From positions 620,001 to 684,000 of the forward strand of contig NC_014666.1 in assembly GCF_000166135.1 (NCBI RefSeq): a stretch of DNA of 64,000 nucleotides, given 5' to 3'. Positions 1 to 8,755 of this stretch are shown piece by piece. The notes under the pieces were generated by a model that saw only the letters and a program-made list of their open reading frames with translations, was not told the origin of the DNA and searched no databases. The position numbers and the translations under genes were made by a program. Origin of the DNA: Pseudofrankia inefficax. GTDB lineage: Bacteria > Actinomycetota > Actinomycetes > Frankiales > Frankiaceae. Position 1 is the first letter of the stretch. Each line of letters begins with the position of its first letter.

Positions 1-494
1 CCAGCCCGCTGGAGCCGGGCGTTCCGACGGGGCCGGCCGAACTGGGCGCGGGCGGTCCGCTTCGCGGTGTGCGGGTCACGGCACGTGTGACGGCCGGCCA
101 GCCAGACGGGTTGCGAGCCGCGCGGGACCAGATGCTCGTCGGTAGCCGGCTCACGGGCGGGAGCTGCCGAAATCACCGAGCGGTCAACTTTCTCGGGCGT
201 CGGAGACAACGAATGCCGGGGCGTCCTCGTCTGAACTGAGCGAACCGACTCGGGCCGCGGGGAAACCCGGCGGGCGCGCACACCGAGCCGGTTCCGGGCG
301 GCTCCCCCCGCCGCCCGTGCGGGCGGGTCGCGCCGGCCGTCCCCCTCGGACGGTGCGACCCGCCTGCCACTCGCGGCGAAGCCGCGCGTCACGTCCGCCG
401 GCCGCCGTGGCCTTCGGTAGCCGACAGCGTTCCCGCGACCCACGCAGCTCCCGCAGCCCACGCAGCTCCCGCAGCCCACGGAGGGAACCGCACC
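1..494. other. gene-free 5' region with 18-bp tandem repeat
   Basis: I see no convincing gene here; open frames on both strands lack ribosome-binding sites and recognisable domains. At 439-480 an 18-bp unit (CCCACGCAGCTCCCGCAG) is repeated 2.3 times directly upstream of the SD-like GGAGG at 480-484. The stretch probably holds the promoter and leader of the moxR operon. Confidence 0.5.
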
Positions 495-533
495 GTGACG
501 ATCCCCGGCCCGATCCGCGGTGGCGCCCGATGA
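495..533 (+). CDS. possible 12-codon leader peptide before MoxR
   Basis: A GTG at 495 has a good SD (GGAGG, 480-484, 10 nt spacing). It opens a 12-codon frame (VTIPGPIRGGAR) whose TGA overlaps the MoxR ATG as ATGA at 530-533. This is the only strong SD near the MoxR start, so translation of MoxR may be coupled to it. Alternatively a small indel has separated the original MoxR N-terminus from its frame. Coding is not proven. Confidence 0.3.
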   Translation: MTIPGPIRGGAR

Positions 534-1495
534 GCGCCGAGCTGGACATCTTCGCGACGGCCTTCTCCGACGTGGTCACGAACGTCGAACGGGTGATCCG
601 CGGCAAGCGGGAGGCGATCGAGCTCGCGGTCATCTGCCTGTTCGCGGAGGGCCACCTGCTCGTCGAGGATGTGCCCGGCCTGGGCAAGACCACGCTGGCC
701 CGCAGCCTCGCGGCGTCGGTCAACGCGAGCTCGCACCGGATCCAGTTCACTCCCGACCTGCTGCCCTCCGACATCACCGGCACCACGGTCTACAACCAGC
801 GCCTCGGCGAGTTCGGCTTCCGGCCCGGCCCGGTCTTCGCGAACCTCGTCATCGGCGACGAGATCAACCGGGCGTCCCCGAAGACGCAGTCGGCGCTGCT
901 CGAGGTGATGGAGGAGCGCTACGTCACCGTCGACGGCACCCGCTACCCGGTGCCGCTGCCGTTCATGGTCGTGGCGACGCAGAACCCGGTCGACATGGAC
1001 GGCACGTACGCGCTCCCGGAGGCCCAGGTCGACCGGTTCCTGATGCGGCTGCGCCTGGGCTACCCGAGCACCGAGGCCGAGCTGGAGATCCTGGAGAGCC
1101 GGCAGGTCGGCCGCCGGGTCGAGGACCTGTCCCCGGTGATGCGCGCCGAGGACGTCGTCACCCACAGCGAGCGGACCCTGTCGGTGCACGTGGCCCCGGC
1201 GCTGCGCCGCTACATCGTCGACCTGGTCGCCTCGACCCGGCGCATCCCGGACGTGCTGCGCCTCGGCGGGAGCCCGCGGGGCAGCGTCGCCCTGCTGCGG
1301 GCCGTCCAGGTGCGCGCCGCCTCGACCGGCCGGGAGTTCGCCACCCCGGACGACGTGAAGGCGCTCGCCGCCCCGGTGCTCGCGCACCGGCTGGTCCTCA
1401 GCCCTGAGACGGAGCTGAAGCGGGTCACCGCCGAGGATGTCGTCGCCGAGGTGCTGCGGGCGGTCCCGTCGCCGCGTCGGCTCATCGGCGTCTGA
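530..1495 (+). CDS. MoxR-family AAA+ ATPase
   Basis: A 321-residue MoxR-type AAA+ ATPase; members act as chaperone-like ATPases with a DUF58 partner encoded beside them. Walker A (DVPGLGKT) lies at residues 47-54, Walker B (VIGDEINR) at about 107-114, the sensor-1 region (VATQNP) at about 148-153, followed by the usual C-terminal lid. The length is normal for the family. ATG 530 starts just before the conserved helix, whereas upstream in-frame sequence is low-complexity Arg/Ser/Pro with no start signal. The downstream DUF58 gene begins 3 bp after the stop, so the genes form one operon. The client is unknown; family context suggests envelope or secreted-complex assembly. Confidence 0.93.
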   Translation: MSAELDIFATAFSDVVTNVERVIRGKREAIELAVICLFAEGHLLVEDVPGLGKTTLARSLAASVNASSHRIQFTPDLLPSDITGTTVYNQRLGEFGFRPGPVFANLVIGDEINRASPKTQSALLEVMEERYVTVDGTRYPVPLPFMVVATQNPVDMDGTYALPEAQVDRFLMRLRLGYPSTEAELEILESRQVGRRVEDLSPVMRAEDVVTHSERTLSVHVAPALRRYIVDLVASTRRIPDVLRLGGSPRGSVALLRAVQVRAASTGREFATPDDVKALAAPVLAHRLVLSPETELKRVTAEDVVAEVLRAVPSPRRLIGV

Positions 1496-1498
1496 CCG

Positions 1499-3037
1499 GT
1501 GGGCGCGGGAGCGGATACGGCGAGCCGACAGGCCCGAGACGAGGCGGCGACGGATGAGGTGCCGTCGACCGGCGTCGCGGCGGTCGCTCTGAGCGCGGAC
1601 GGACTGGCGCTCGGCGGCCCGGCGGCGGCCCCGAAGGAGGCGCCCGAGCAGCGGCCGACGGTGGTCACCCGGGTCACGCCGTTGGGCGTCGGAGTCCTCG
1701 CCACCGCCGTGGTGCTGGCGGCGGGTGCCTTCGTGCTGCGCTACGCCGAGCTCGCGGCCCTCGCCGCGGCGGCCCTCGCCGCGCTGCTGATCGCGGCGTT
1801 CGCGGTGGCCCGCCGGCCCCGCCTGCGGGCCACGTTGCGGGTCGGCCCCGCCGGGGTTCCGCGCGGCGAGCCGGCCACGCTCGTCGTCGAGCTGCGCAAT
1901 CCGCACCGGCGGCCGTCGCCGCGGGTGCGGGTCGAGATCCCGTGGAGCCACGGCGCCCGTGGCGCGGTCCCGGCGGCGGGTGCCGCCGGAACGATCGTCG
2001 TGGACGTTCGTCGGCTTGACGGCGCGAGCAGCCGGGCGGTGGAGCTGCCGCTCGACACCCAGCGCCGCGGGGTGGTCGGCTTCGGGCCGGTCCTGGTCCG
2101 CCGGTCCGACCCGTTCGGCCTGATCAGCTCGGCGACCTGGCTCGCGGCGGCCGACGTGCTGCGGGTGCGGCCGCGGGCCGTCCCCCTGGGCGCCCCACCG
2201 GCCGCCCCCGCCCGTGACCCGGACGGGCGGACCGCCGATGGCGCCGCCGGCGGGGTGATCTTCCACGGGCTGCGCGAGTACGTCAGCGGCGAGGACCTGC
2301 GTTTCGTGCACTGGCCGTCCAGCGCCCGGACCGGCGTGCTGATGGTCCGCGAGCACGTCGAGCCGAGCGAGCCGGCGTCGACGGTCGTTCTCGACACCCG
2401 GCCGGCGGCCTACCCACCCGGCGAGGTCGGCGCGGACACGTTCGAGGAGGCCGTCGACGTCGCCGCGTCGGTGCTGCTCGGCTGTGCCCGGGAGTCGCTC
2501 GGCGTCGTGCTGCTCACCACCGCGGGGGTCCGCCGGTCCGGGCGCGGCCGGGCGCCGGAGACCTACGCGCTGCTCGACGACCTCGCCGAGGTCGACCTGG
2601 ATCCGGCCGGCACCCTCGACGTGCTGGGCACGGTGCGCCGAGGCGGCGTCGGCACGTTGGTCGTCGTCACCGGCGGCTTCGACGACGGGCAGCTGCGCGC
2701 CGTGGCGCCGGTGGTGCACCGCTTCGGCCAGGTGGTGGTCGTGCGGGTCGGTGCCCGCAGCCTCGCGGCGGCCCGGGCCCGGTCCCGGCGGACGCCGGCC
2801 GATCGGCCCCGGCTGCGCCGCGCGTCCTCGGCGCCCGACGCCGCGACGCTGCTCGGGCGGTTCGACCTGATCGGCCGGCCCAGCGAGATCGGTACCAGCG
2901 TGGCCGGCCGGCTGCGCGTCGTGGACATCCCGGACGCCGCTCGGCTGGCCGAGGTCTGGCCCGTGGGCAGCCGGGGCCGGGCCGCCGGGGTGCGGTCCAA
3001 CGCCCGAGCCGGCTACTTCGGCGGCGGTGCCGTGTGA
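1499..3037 (+). CDS. DUF58 domain protein (MoxR partner)
   Basis: A 512-residue membrane protein from a GTG start 3 bp after moxR. Two hydrophobic segments lie at about residues 62-105. The DUF58 signature (SGEDLRFVHWPSSARTG) is near residue 260 and is followed by a vWA-like half (strands around TVVLDTR and VVVTGG). The N-terminal 50 residues are Ala-rich and poorly conserved in appearance. DUF58 proteins are usually encoded with MoxR and a transglutaminase-like membrane protein, as here. The next gene starts 13 bp after the stop, or overlaps it if GTG 3027 is used. The biochemical role is not established for the family. Confidence 0.9.
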   Translation: MGAGADTASRQARDEAATDEVPSTGVAAVALSADGLALGGPAAAPKEAPEQRPTVVTRVTPLGVGVLATAVVLAAGAFVLRYAELAALAAAALAALLIAAFAVARRPRLRATLRVGPAGVPRGEPATLVVELRNPHRRPSPRVRVEIPWSHGARGAVPAAGAAGTIVVDVRRLDGASSRAVELPLDTQRRGVVGFGPVLVRRSDPFGLISSATWLAAADVLRVRPRAVPLGAPPAAPARDPDGRTADGAAGGVIFHGLREYVSGEDLRFVHWPSSARTGVLMVREHVEPSEPASTVVLDTRPAAYPPGEVGADTFEEAVDVAASVLLGCARESLGVVLLTTAGVRRSGRGRAPETYALLDDLAEVDLDPAGTLDVLGTVRRGGVGTLVVVTGGFDDGQLRAVAPVVHRFGQVVVVRVGARSLAAARARSRRTPADRPRLRRASSAPDAATLLGRFDLIGRPSEIGTSVAGRLRVVDIPDAARLAEVWPVGSRGRAAGVRSNARAGYFGGGAV

Positions 3038-3050
3038 GCGGGGGCCGGCG

Positions 3051-6000
3051 ATGACCGGGCCCGAGCGCCCGGACCTGGTGGAGTCCGCGCGGCGCCGGGA
3101 ACGCCGTGGCAGCTCGCCACGGCGCGCGTCGCCGGTCGGCGGGTCGGTCGACGGGCCCACCTCGCCGACGGTGCCGATCGTGCAACGCTCCGAGGCGGAC
3201 ACGGTGCGTGTCCCGGTGCCGGCGCTGCCCGCGCCGCGGCCTCCGGACGGCCGAGGCAGGTCGGCGCGGAACCCGGCGCCCGAGAGCGGCCGGGAACCCG
3301 AAACCCAGGGACCGCGGTCGCGCGGGCCGCGGTCGGGCAGACCCGAGGCGCCCAGGCCGCAACCGCGTACATCGGAGCCGCGTGCATCGGATCCGCGTGC
3401 ACCGGAGCCGCGTGGGCCCGAGCCGCGTGGGCGAGGCGAGGGTCGGCCGGGAGATGGCGGAGCGGCCGGGCGGGCGGACTCCAACCCGGTACCCCTTGCC
3501 CGAGTCCGGCCTGTCCCGGCGCCCGTGCCGGCCGAGCCGGCCGCTCGGCGCGCCACGTCGCTCCTGCTGGTGGTGGCGCTCGCCCTCGTCGACGGGTGGG
3601 GGTTCGTCCGGCTTTTCTCGGCAGCCGACCTGCGGCTGCTCGTCCCGGTCGCCGCGGTCGCGCCGGTCCTGCTGGTCGTGGCGGCGTCGTGGGGCCGGCG
3701 CCGGCCGGCGCCGTTCGCGCTGTCCGCGTTGCTGTGGACCGTGGGGTTCGTCCTGGTGGCGGCCGCGCTCGTGACGGCAAGGGCCGGGGGGCCGGTGGCC
3801 CGGCTCGCGGAGGTCCGGACGGGGGTGCTGGCCGGGCCGACGCGGCTGCTCGACGTCGCCGTGCCGGCACCCGGAGACGCCGACCTGCTGGTGGTGCCAT
3901 TCCTGGTCACCTGGCTCGCCGCCGCGCTTGGCGCGGAGCTGGTCGTGCGGACCAGGACCCGGCTGCTGCCCGCCTTCCCCGCGCTGCTCGCCCTGCTCGC
4001 GGCGACCGCCGCCGCGGTGCCGGGGCAGGGGTCGAACCTCGCCCCGGCGACGGCTCTGGCCGCGGTCGCGGGCCTGCTGGTGCTCGTCCGCCGGCCAGCC
4101 GCCCTGACGGGAACCCCCGCCTCAACGGGAAGCGCCGCCCCGACGGGAACAGCGGCCCCGACGGGAACAGCGGTGCCCGGTACGAGCGCCGGCCCGGGTG
4201 GCCTGCCGGACCCGGGGCCGCGCTCGACGCGGCTCGCCGACGGCTCCGCGCCGGGACCGGCGGGCGGCGAAGCGACCCCGAGCAAGCCCGAGGACGGCTT
4301 GACGCCGGCCCGGCCGACCCGGATCACGCTGGGCCCCGGCCGGCCGTCCCGGCCGCTCGCGGCGGCCCGGGCGCTGGGTGCGCTGACCGTCGTGGTCGCC
4401 GCGGCCGTCACGGCCGGCGCGGTGCTGCCCAGCGCCTTCGCGGCCGGCGGCCCGGTGGACCCGCGGGCGTACCGGGCGACGCCGGCCGACCAGGTCGCCG
4501 GGCTGAACCCGCTGTCGGCGCTCGCCGGCTGGACCACCCGGCCGGACGACAAGCTGTTCACGGTCCGGCTGACGGGCCAGGCGGCCGGCCCGGTGCCGCT
4601 GCGGCTCGCGGTGCTCAGCGACTTCGACGGCGCCAACTGGACCTCGTCCGCGCGCTACACCCGCGCCGGCCAGACCATCCCCGCCGGCCGCGACCAGCCG
4701 GCCACCGGTGGCGCGCCGGTCACCCAGGAGCTCACCGTCGCAGGCCTGACCGGAACGCAGCTGCCGACGCTGGACCGCCCCGTCCAGGTCGGCTCGGCCA
4801 CGGACGCCGGGCTCGCCGCCGATCTGGCCGACGGGCTGCTGCTGCGGACGGCGCCCCTCACGACGGGCGAACACCTCACCGTGGTGTCACGGCCGGCGCC
4901 GGCCCGTGCGGTGGCCCAGCTGGCGACGCTGACCAGTGGCACGGCGGCGACCGCCGAGCAGGACGCCGAGTACCTGGCCCTGCCGGCGAACGTCCCGCCG
5001 GTGCTGCGGGCCCTGGCCCGGGTCGCCGCCGGCCAGGGCACCGGCCCGTTTCAGCAGGCCGCGCTGCTGCAGCACTACCTGGCGACCAACTTCCAGTTCG
5101 ACCCGCGGGTGCCGCCCGGCCACTCGCTCGCCCACGTCGAGCACTTCGTCGCCGACACCCGGCGCGGCACGTCGGAGCAGTTCGCCACGACGTTCGTGCT
5201 GGCGGCGCGCGTCCTCGGGTTGCCGGCCAGGGTGGTCGTCGGGTTCACCCCGGCCGCGCCTGCCGGGGCGGCGACCGTGACGGTGACCGGACGCCAGGCA
5301 CTGGCCTGGGCGGAGGTCCGGTTCGACGGCGCCGGCTGGCTGCCGTTCTTCCCGACGCCGTCGGCGGTCGACGCCCGCGGTGCCGCGCTGGCCGGCTCCA
5401 CCCAGGGTGAGTCCGACGCACAGGCGGCGCTGGTCGACGCGGCCGTTCGCGGTCCGCTGGCCGTGCCGGCGGCCGTGAACCGTCCGGCGGCGACCGCCGC
5501 GACGCCATCCGGTCGGGCCGGGCACCTCCGTGGCCTGGTGGAGTGGGTCGCAGCCGGGCTCGGCGCGTTGGCGGCTGGCTACGTCGCGGTCGCGTTGGCG
5601 CGGCCAGTGGCGCGTCGCCGCCGACGGCTGTCCGCCCGGCGCTCGCCCCGGGAACGGGTGGTGCTCGCCTGGGAGCATGCCGTTGACGCGCTGCTAGCCG
5701 TGGGCGTGCCCGTACCGGTCTCGGCGAGCCCGGCGGAGGTCGTCCAGCTTGGCGCGGACGCCGTCGGGGGCGAGCGTGCCGACGGCAGACGGGCAGGCGC
5801 TGCCGGCGCGGGCGCCAGCATGAGCGCGCTGCGCGGTCTCGCGCACCTGGCCACGCTCGCCCTGTTCGGGCCGGATGACGGCGCCGGCCGAACCGGAGCC
5901 GGGGCCGTGCTGGTGGCCGGCGCGACCGTGATGCCGGTGCCGGTGCCGGTGCCGGGCACCGGCCCGATCCCCACGCACCGGCATGGCCCGACTCACGCGG

Positions 6001-6515
6001 CCGGCCGCGCCTCGCGCGGGCTTCCCGCCGGCCGGACCGGACCGCTGGCCCTGCCCGCGGGCCGGACCGGACCGCTGGCCCTGCCTCCTGGCCGGACCGG
6101 CCCACTCCCGCTCCCGAGCGGCCGGACCGGCCCGCTCCGGAGTGGCGGGACGGGTATGGGTCCTCGGTCCAATGGCCGGACGGGTCCGGGTCCGGAGCCG
6201 GCGGCGAACGGTCGGACGGGCGCGCTCGCGCTGGCCGATGGCCGGCGGACCGGTCCGTTTGGGCTGCCCGCTGGCCGGACGGGCCCGCTGGCGTTGCCGG
6301 GTGGACCCGGTGGGGTTGAGCCTTCCGTCGCGGCGGGCGCCGGCGCGACGGGCTGGGACGGCGTGGCCGGTCGTCGGGCGGCCGACGAGGCTCGGCGACT
6401 CGCCCTGACGGTCGAGCAGGCGGCCTGGCGGTCGACACCCTGGCGCCGCCGGCTGACCTCGCGGCTTTCGCCCCGGGCGGTTCTCACCGGCCGATGGCCG
6501 TCGGCCAGCGGCTGA
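3051..6515 (+). CDS. TgpA-type transglutaminase-like membrane protein with inactive catalytic triad
   Basis: About 1154 residues. After a Pro/Arg-rich N-terminus of about 160 residues come hydrophobic segments (roughly 165-240, 285-350 and 435-455), an extracellular transglutaminase-like core (about 600-775) and a membrane segment near 830-850. The cytoplasmic tail contains tandem GRTGPLALP-type repeats (about 990-1090). The core keeps the fold sequence (EQFATTFVLAARVLGLPARVVVGF), but the expected Cys of the G-x-C-E-x-F-A motif is Ser708, the His of HAW is Leu751, and the Asp of FDPTP is Phe767. It is therefore probably a structural pseudoenzyme. ATG 3051 is preferred over GTG 3027 because of the G-rich SD just upstream. 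It is the third gene of the moxR-DUF58 operon. Confidence 0.87.
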   Translation: MTGPERPDLVESARRRERRGSSPRRASPVGGSVDGPTSPTVPIVQRSEADTVRVPVPALPAPRPPDGRGRSARNPAPESGREPETQGPRSRGPRSGRPEAPRPQPRTSEPRASDPRAPEPRGPEPRGRGEGRPGDGGAAGRADSNPVPLARVRPVPAPVPAEPAARRATSLLLVVALALVDGWGFVRLFSAADLRLLVPVAAVAPVLLVVAASWGRRRPAPFALSALLWTVGFVLVAAALVTARAGGPVARLAEVRTGVLAGPTRLLDVAVPAPGDADLLVVPFLVTWLAAALGAELVVRTRTRLLPAFPALLALLAATAAAVPGQGSNLAPATALAAVAGLLVLVRRPAALTGTPASTGSAAPTGTAAPTGTAVPGTSAGPGGLPDPGPRSTRLADGSAPGPAGGEATPSKPEDGLTPARPTRITLGPGRPSRPLAAARALGALTVVVAAAVTAGAVLPSAFAAGGPVDPRAYRATPADQVAGLNPLSALAGWTTRPDDKLFTVRLTGQAAGPVPLRLAVLSDFDGANWTSSARYTRAGQTIPAGRDQPATGGAPVTQELTVAGLTGTQLPTLDRPVQVGSATDAGLAADLADGLLLRTAPLTTGEHLTVVSRPAPARAVAQLATLTSGTAATAEQDAEYLALPANVPPVLRALARVAAGQGTGPFQQAALLQHYLATNFQFDPRVPPGHSLAHVEHFVADTRRGTSEQFATTFVLAARVLGLPARVVVGFTPAAPAGAATVTVTGRQALAWAEVRFDGAGWLPFFPTPSAVDARGAALAGSTQGESDAQAALVDAAVRGPLAVPAAVNRPAATAATPSGRAGHLRGLVEWVAAGLGALAAGYVAVALARPVARRRRRLSARRSPRERVVLAWEHAVDALLAVGVPVPVSASPAEVVQLGADAVGGERADGRRAGAAGAGASMSALRGLAHLATLALFGPDDGAGRTGAGAVLVAGATVMPVPVPVPGTGPIPTHRHGPTHAAGRASRGLPAGRTGPLALPAGRTGPLALPPGRTGPLPLPSGRTGPLRSGGTGMGPRSNGRTGPGPEPAANGRTGALALADGRRTGPFGLPAGRTGPLALPGGPGGVEPSVAAGAGATGWDGVAGRRAADEARRLALTVEQAAWRSTPWRRRLTSRLSPRAVLTGRWPSASG
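6028..6300 (+). repeat. coding repeats, GRTGPLALP-type
   Basis: Inside the tail of the transglutaminase-like gene, about nine degenerate copies of a 10-residue unit (GRTGPLALPA and variants; about 30 bp) occur between 6028 and 6300. DNA identity between the first copies is high, suggesting recent unit duplication. Confidence 0.7.
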
Positions 6516-6544
6516 CCGCGCGCCTCGGCTGGAAATGGGGCTCG

Positions 6545-7243
6545 TCAGAGGCTGACGGGCTCCATGGCGTGCAGGGCGGCCACGGTCGCCGCGTACAGCC
6601 TGGACTTGATCACGCCGAGGGCCGGTGACGCCTTGCCGGTGAGCGGGCGGGCGATCTCGATCGCCGTGGTTTCGACCGCGCGTTCCGCCTCGCTGGCGTC
6701 CGTGACACCCGCCGCGGCGATCGCGTCGACGATGCCGGCAGCCAGGGCGTCGGCCCCGCCGTACCGGCGACCGGTGACCATCGCCTCGGCCGCGGTCCTT
6801 GCTGGCAGTCGTGCGGAGATCAGGCTGGACATCCCGACGGAGAACGGCAGCCGCAGGTCGACCTCGGGCAGGCACCAGAAGCCACGGTCAGCCCGCATCA
6901 CCTGGAAGTCATGTGCGAGCGAGAGCATCGCGCCCCCGGCGAAGGCATGGCCCTGCAGCGCGGCGACCGTGACCAGCGGCAGCGTCAGGACTCGGGCGAA
7001 CAGAGCCTGGACGGAACCGAGATAGTCGGTCAGCTCATCGGTGTGGGCGATCATCCAGTCGAGATCCAGCCCATTCGACCAGATCTTGCCGCGAGCGACC
7101 GTGACCAGCGCTTTTGGCCCATCCGTCGCCTCGATCTCGGACAGCAGTGCCTCGACCTCGACAAGCCAGTCCTTGGTGAACCGGTTCTCGCCGTCGCCGA
7201 GATCCAGCACGTACACCTCGCCGTCGTGCTCCAGCTTCGGCAT
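6545..7243 (-). CDS. enoyl-CoA hydratase/isomerase (crotonase) family protein
   Basis: A 232-residue crotonase-fold protein. ATG at 7243 follows a GAGGAG SD. Oxyanion-hole elements are visible in the N-terminal half and at the GHAFAGGAMLSLAHD segment. The LPEVDLRLPF stretch and the short length resemble the delta3,delta2-enoyl-CoA isomerase branch (peroxisomal ECI/IBR10-like) rather than classical EchA; it lacks the two-glutamate arrangement I would expect of a hydratase. It may act in fatty-acid or acyl-CoA isomerisation. It stands alone, convergent with the preceding operon (29 bp between stops). The exact substrate cannot be read from sequence. Confidence 0.85.
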   Translation of the reverse strand: MPKLEHDGEVYVLDLGDGENRFTKDWLVEVEALLSEIEATDGPKALVTVARGKIWSNGLDLDWMIAHTDELTDYLGSVQALFARVLTLPLVTVAALQGHAFAGGAMLSLAHDFQVMRADRGFWCLPEVDLRLPFSVGMSSLISARLPARTAAEAMVTGRRYGGADALAAGIVDAIAAAGVTDASEAERAVETTAIEIARPLTGKASPALGVIKSRLYAATVAALHAMEPVSL

Positions 7244-7489
7244 CGTTGCTCCTCGCCGCGTCGTGGTCCGTCCTGTCATCGTCGCCGATCCGGGTCCGCT
7301 CGCCGGTCGATCAGACGTCGACCGTGCGAAATGCCGGCGGCGATCCAGCTTGGGCTTTTCGAACCCGCACCTGCTCGGGTCGACCGATCGACGGGCCTCG
7401 CGCCCGGACCGACCGCTACCGAACCCACCGACCTGCCGGCTGCGCCAGTTCGACCACATCCCCCACCCCACGCCCCCAAGCAGCCGCTA

Positions 7490-7625
7490 CCCGACCCCCA
7501 CCCCCAGCTCCAGCCCTCACGCCCGGCCCCAGCCTCACGCCGGGCCCCAGCTCCAGCCCTCACGCCGGGCCCCCAGCCTTCACGCCGGGCCCCAGCCCTC
7601 AACGCCCTCCAGCCCTCGCTTCAGC
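7490..7625. repeat. C-rich tandem repeat, about 20-28 bp unit
   Basis: Four to five irregular copies of a unit containing CAGCCCTCACGCCGGGCCC with optional CAGCTC insertions. It is strongly strand-asymmetric (C-rich on the + strand). No gene covers it convincingly; it lies upstream of the crotonase gene. Confidence 0.7.
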
Positions 7626-7655
7626 CCCCCATCCACCCCCGATCGGCCCAATTCC

Positions 7656-7783
7656 CCTGCGCAGTCAGTGATCAAGTCGAGCCTCGCGCCGCATCGGAAC
7701 GCCTTGATCACTCGTTGCGCAGGCAATGCGGCGTCTCGTGCCCCAATTTGTCCACTCTTTTCCTGCGCAAGCCTCGATCAAGG
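7656..7783. repeat. inverted-repeat family (CCTGCGCA-N3-AGTGATCAAG)
   Basis: Copy 1 (7656-7676) and copy 2 (7703-7723, opposite orientation) match at 18 of 21 positions and could fold as a hairpin with a 26-nt loop. A looser third copy (CCTGCGCA followed by GATCAAGG) is at 7762-7783. The stretch 7244-8020 otherwise holds no gene that I can support. Confidence 0.6.
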
Positions 7784-8020
7784 TCTAGCAGCATGCTCCG
7801 CTGGCCGGCTGATCGGCGTCTGCGCAGGCAAGCCGGCGCCTCGAACCGGCCGGGTCGGGGTGCGCTCGGTTCGACCGGACACACGGTCTCAAATGCGCCG
7901 AACCGGTGGAGGCGGCCGTCAAAGCCGAGCTAGGCGGCCGGTAAAGCCCGGCTACTGGCCCGATCTCCGGGTACCTGGCGGAACGAGGCAGGAAAAGCAG
8001 GACGAGGCAGGGAGGGGACG

Positions 8021-8281
8021 ATGACGACTCCGACCAGTGCGCCGGCCGGCCGCGGGCAGACCGCCCAGCACGCCGACGCACGCTCCGGCAAGGTCGCCGC
8101 CGGGCCGGCTCGCGGTAGGACCGCCGAAGCCGGCGAGGGCGCGACCGACCAGGAGATGACCAGGCAGGTATTCCGGCAGACCGCGTCCGACCGGGCGGTC
8201 GAGCCCTTCTTCGAGCGGGAGCGGGATGGCGCCGCCACGGAGGTGGAGGCCGCCAAGGCGGACGCCGACGAGCTCACCTGA
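8021..8281 (+). CDS. small hypothetical protein
   Basis: An 86-residue protein starting at ATG 8021 with an excellent SD (GGGAGGGG, about 4 nt before the start). The N-terminal half is Ala/Gly/Thr-rich and probably disordered. The C-terminal half is charged and helical (TDQEMTRQVFRQTASDRAVE, then EVEAAKADADEL). I recognise no family. Codon choice at third positions is GC-rich as in real genes here. It lies 474 bp upstream of the ChaB-like gene in the same orientation. Confidence 0.6.
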   Translation: MTTPTSAPAGRGQTAQHADARSGKVAAGPARGRTAEAGEGATDQEMTRQVFRQTASDRAVEPFFERERDGAATEVEAAKADADELT

Positions 8282-8755
8282 CCCCCGTCGCCGCTCCGCC
8301 GGGCGACGGCCCAGTCGCGGGTTCGTCGCCATACGGCGCTCGGGTCGCGGTTTGGGCTGCGCGAGCCGGGAACGCACCGACAACGAGAAGCCCGACACCG
8401 GGTCGGGACCGATGAGGACACTCGACACGCAGGCAGCGACGCGGAACTGACCGTCGGTCGACCGTGCAGGGCACGGGGCTCGTCGGCGGTGGAACCGACC
8501 AGGGCCGGGTTCGCGTTCCGGCCCCGCCGGCCGGCTTCGATCCAGGATTGGCGACCGGCCATACCGAGCCGCGCTGCCTGGCACGGCGTCCACGGACACC
8601 AGCACCGATCGATGGCCGACGGAGCGGGCAATGTCCCTGGGACCCGCGTCCCAGGTATCCGCGGAAGCCGCCCGACGGCCGCGGACTTCGATTCCTGTGC
8701 CGACGAAATCCCAGCCCCCAGCGATCTCGATACCCATAGCCAAGAGGTGATGCAG
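8282..8755. other. intergenic stretch with small hairpin
   Basis: No gene is supported. The open frame continuing upstream from the ChaB-like gene is His/Pro/Arg-rich without a start signal. A 7-bp stem with 6-nt loop (CCTGGGA/TCCCAGG) lies at 8636-8655 and may terminate the preceding small gene. Confidence 0.4.

Noticed and set aside
389-4636. 1415-codon open frame on the minus strand
   Set aside because: It is antisense to the MoxR, DUF58 and transglutaminase-like genes, has Arg/Pro/Gly low complexity throughout and no domain. It is a GC-bias shadow.
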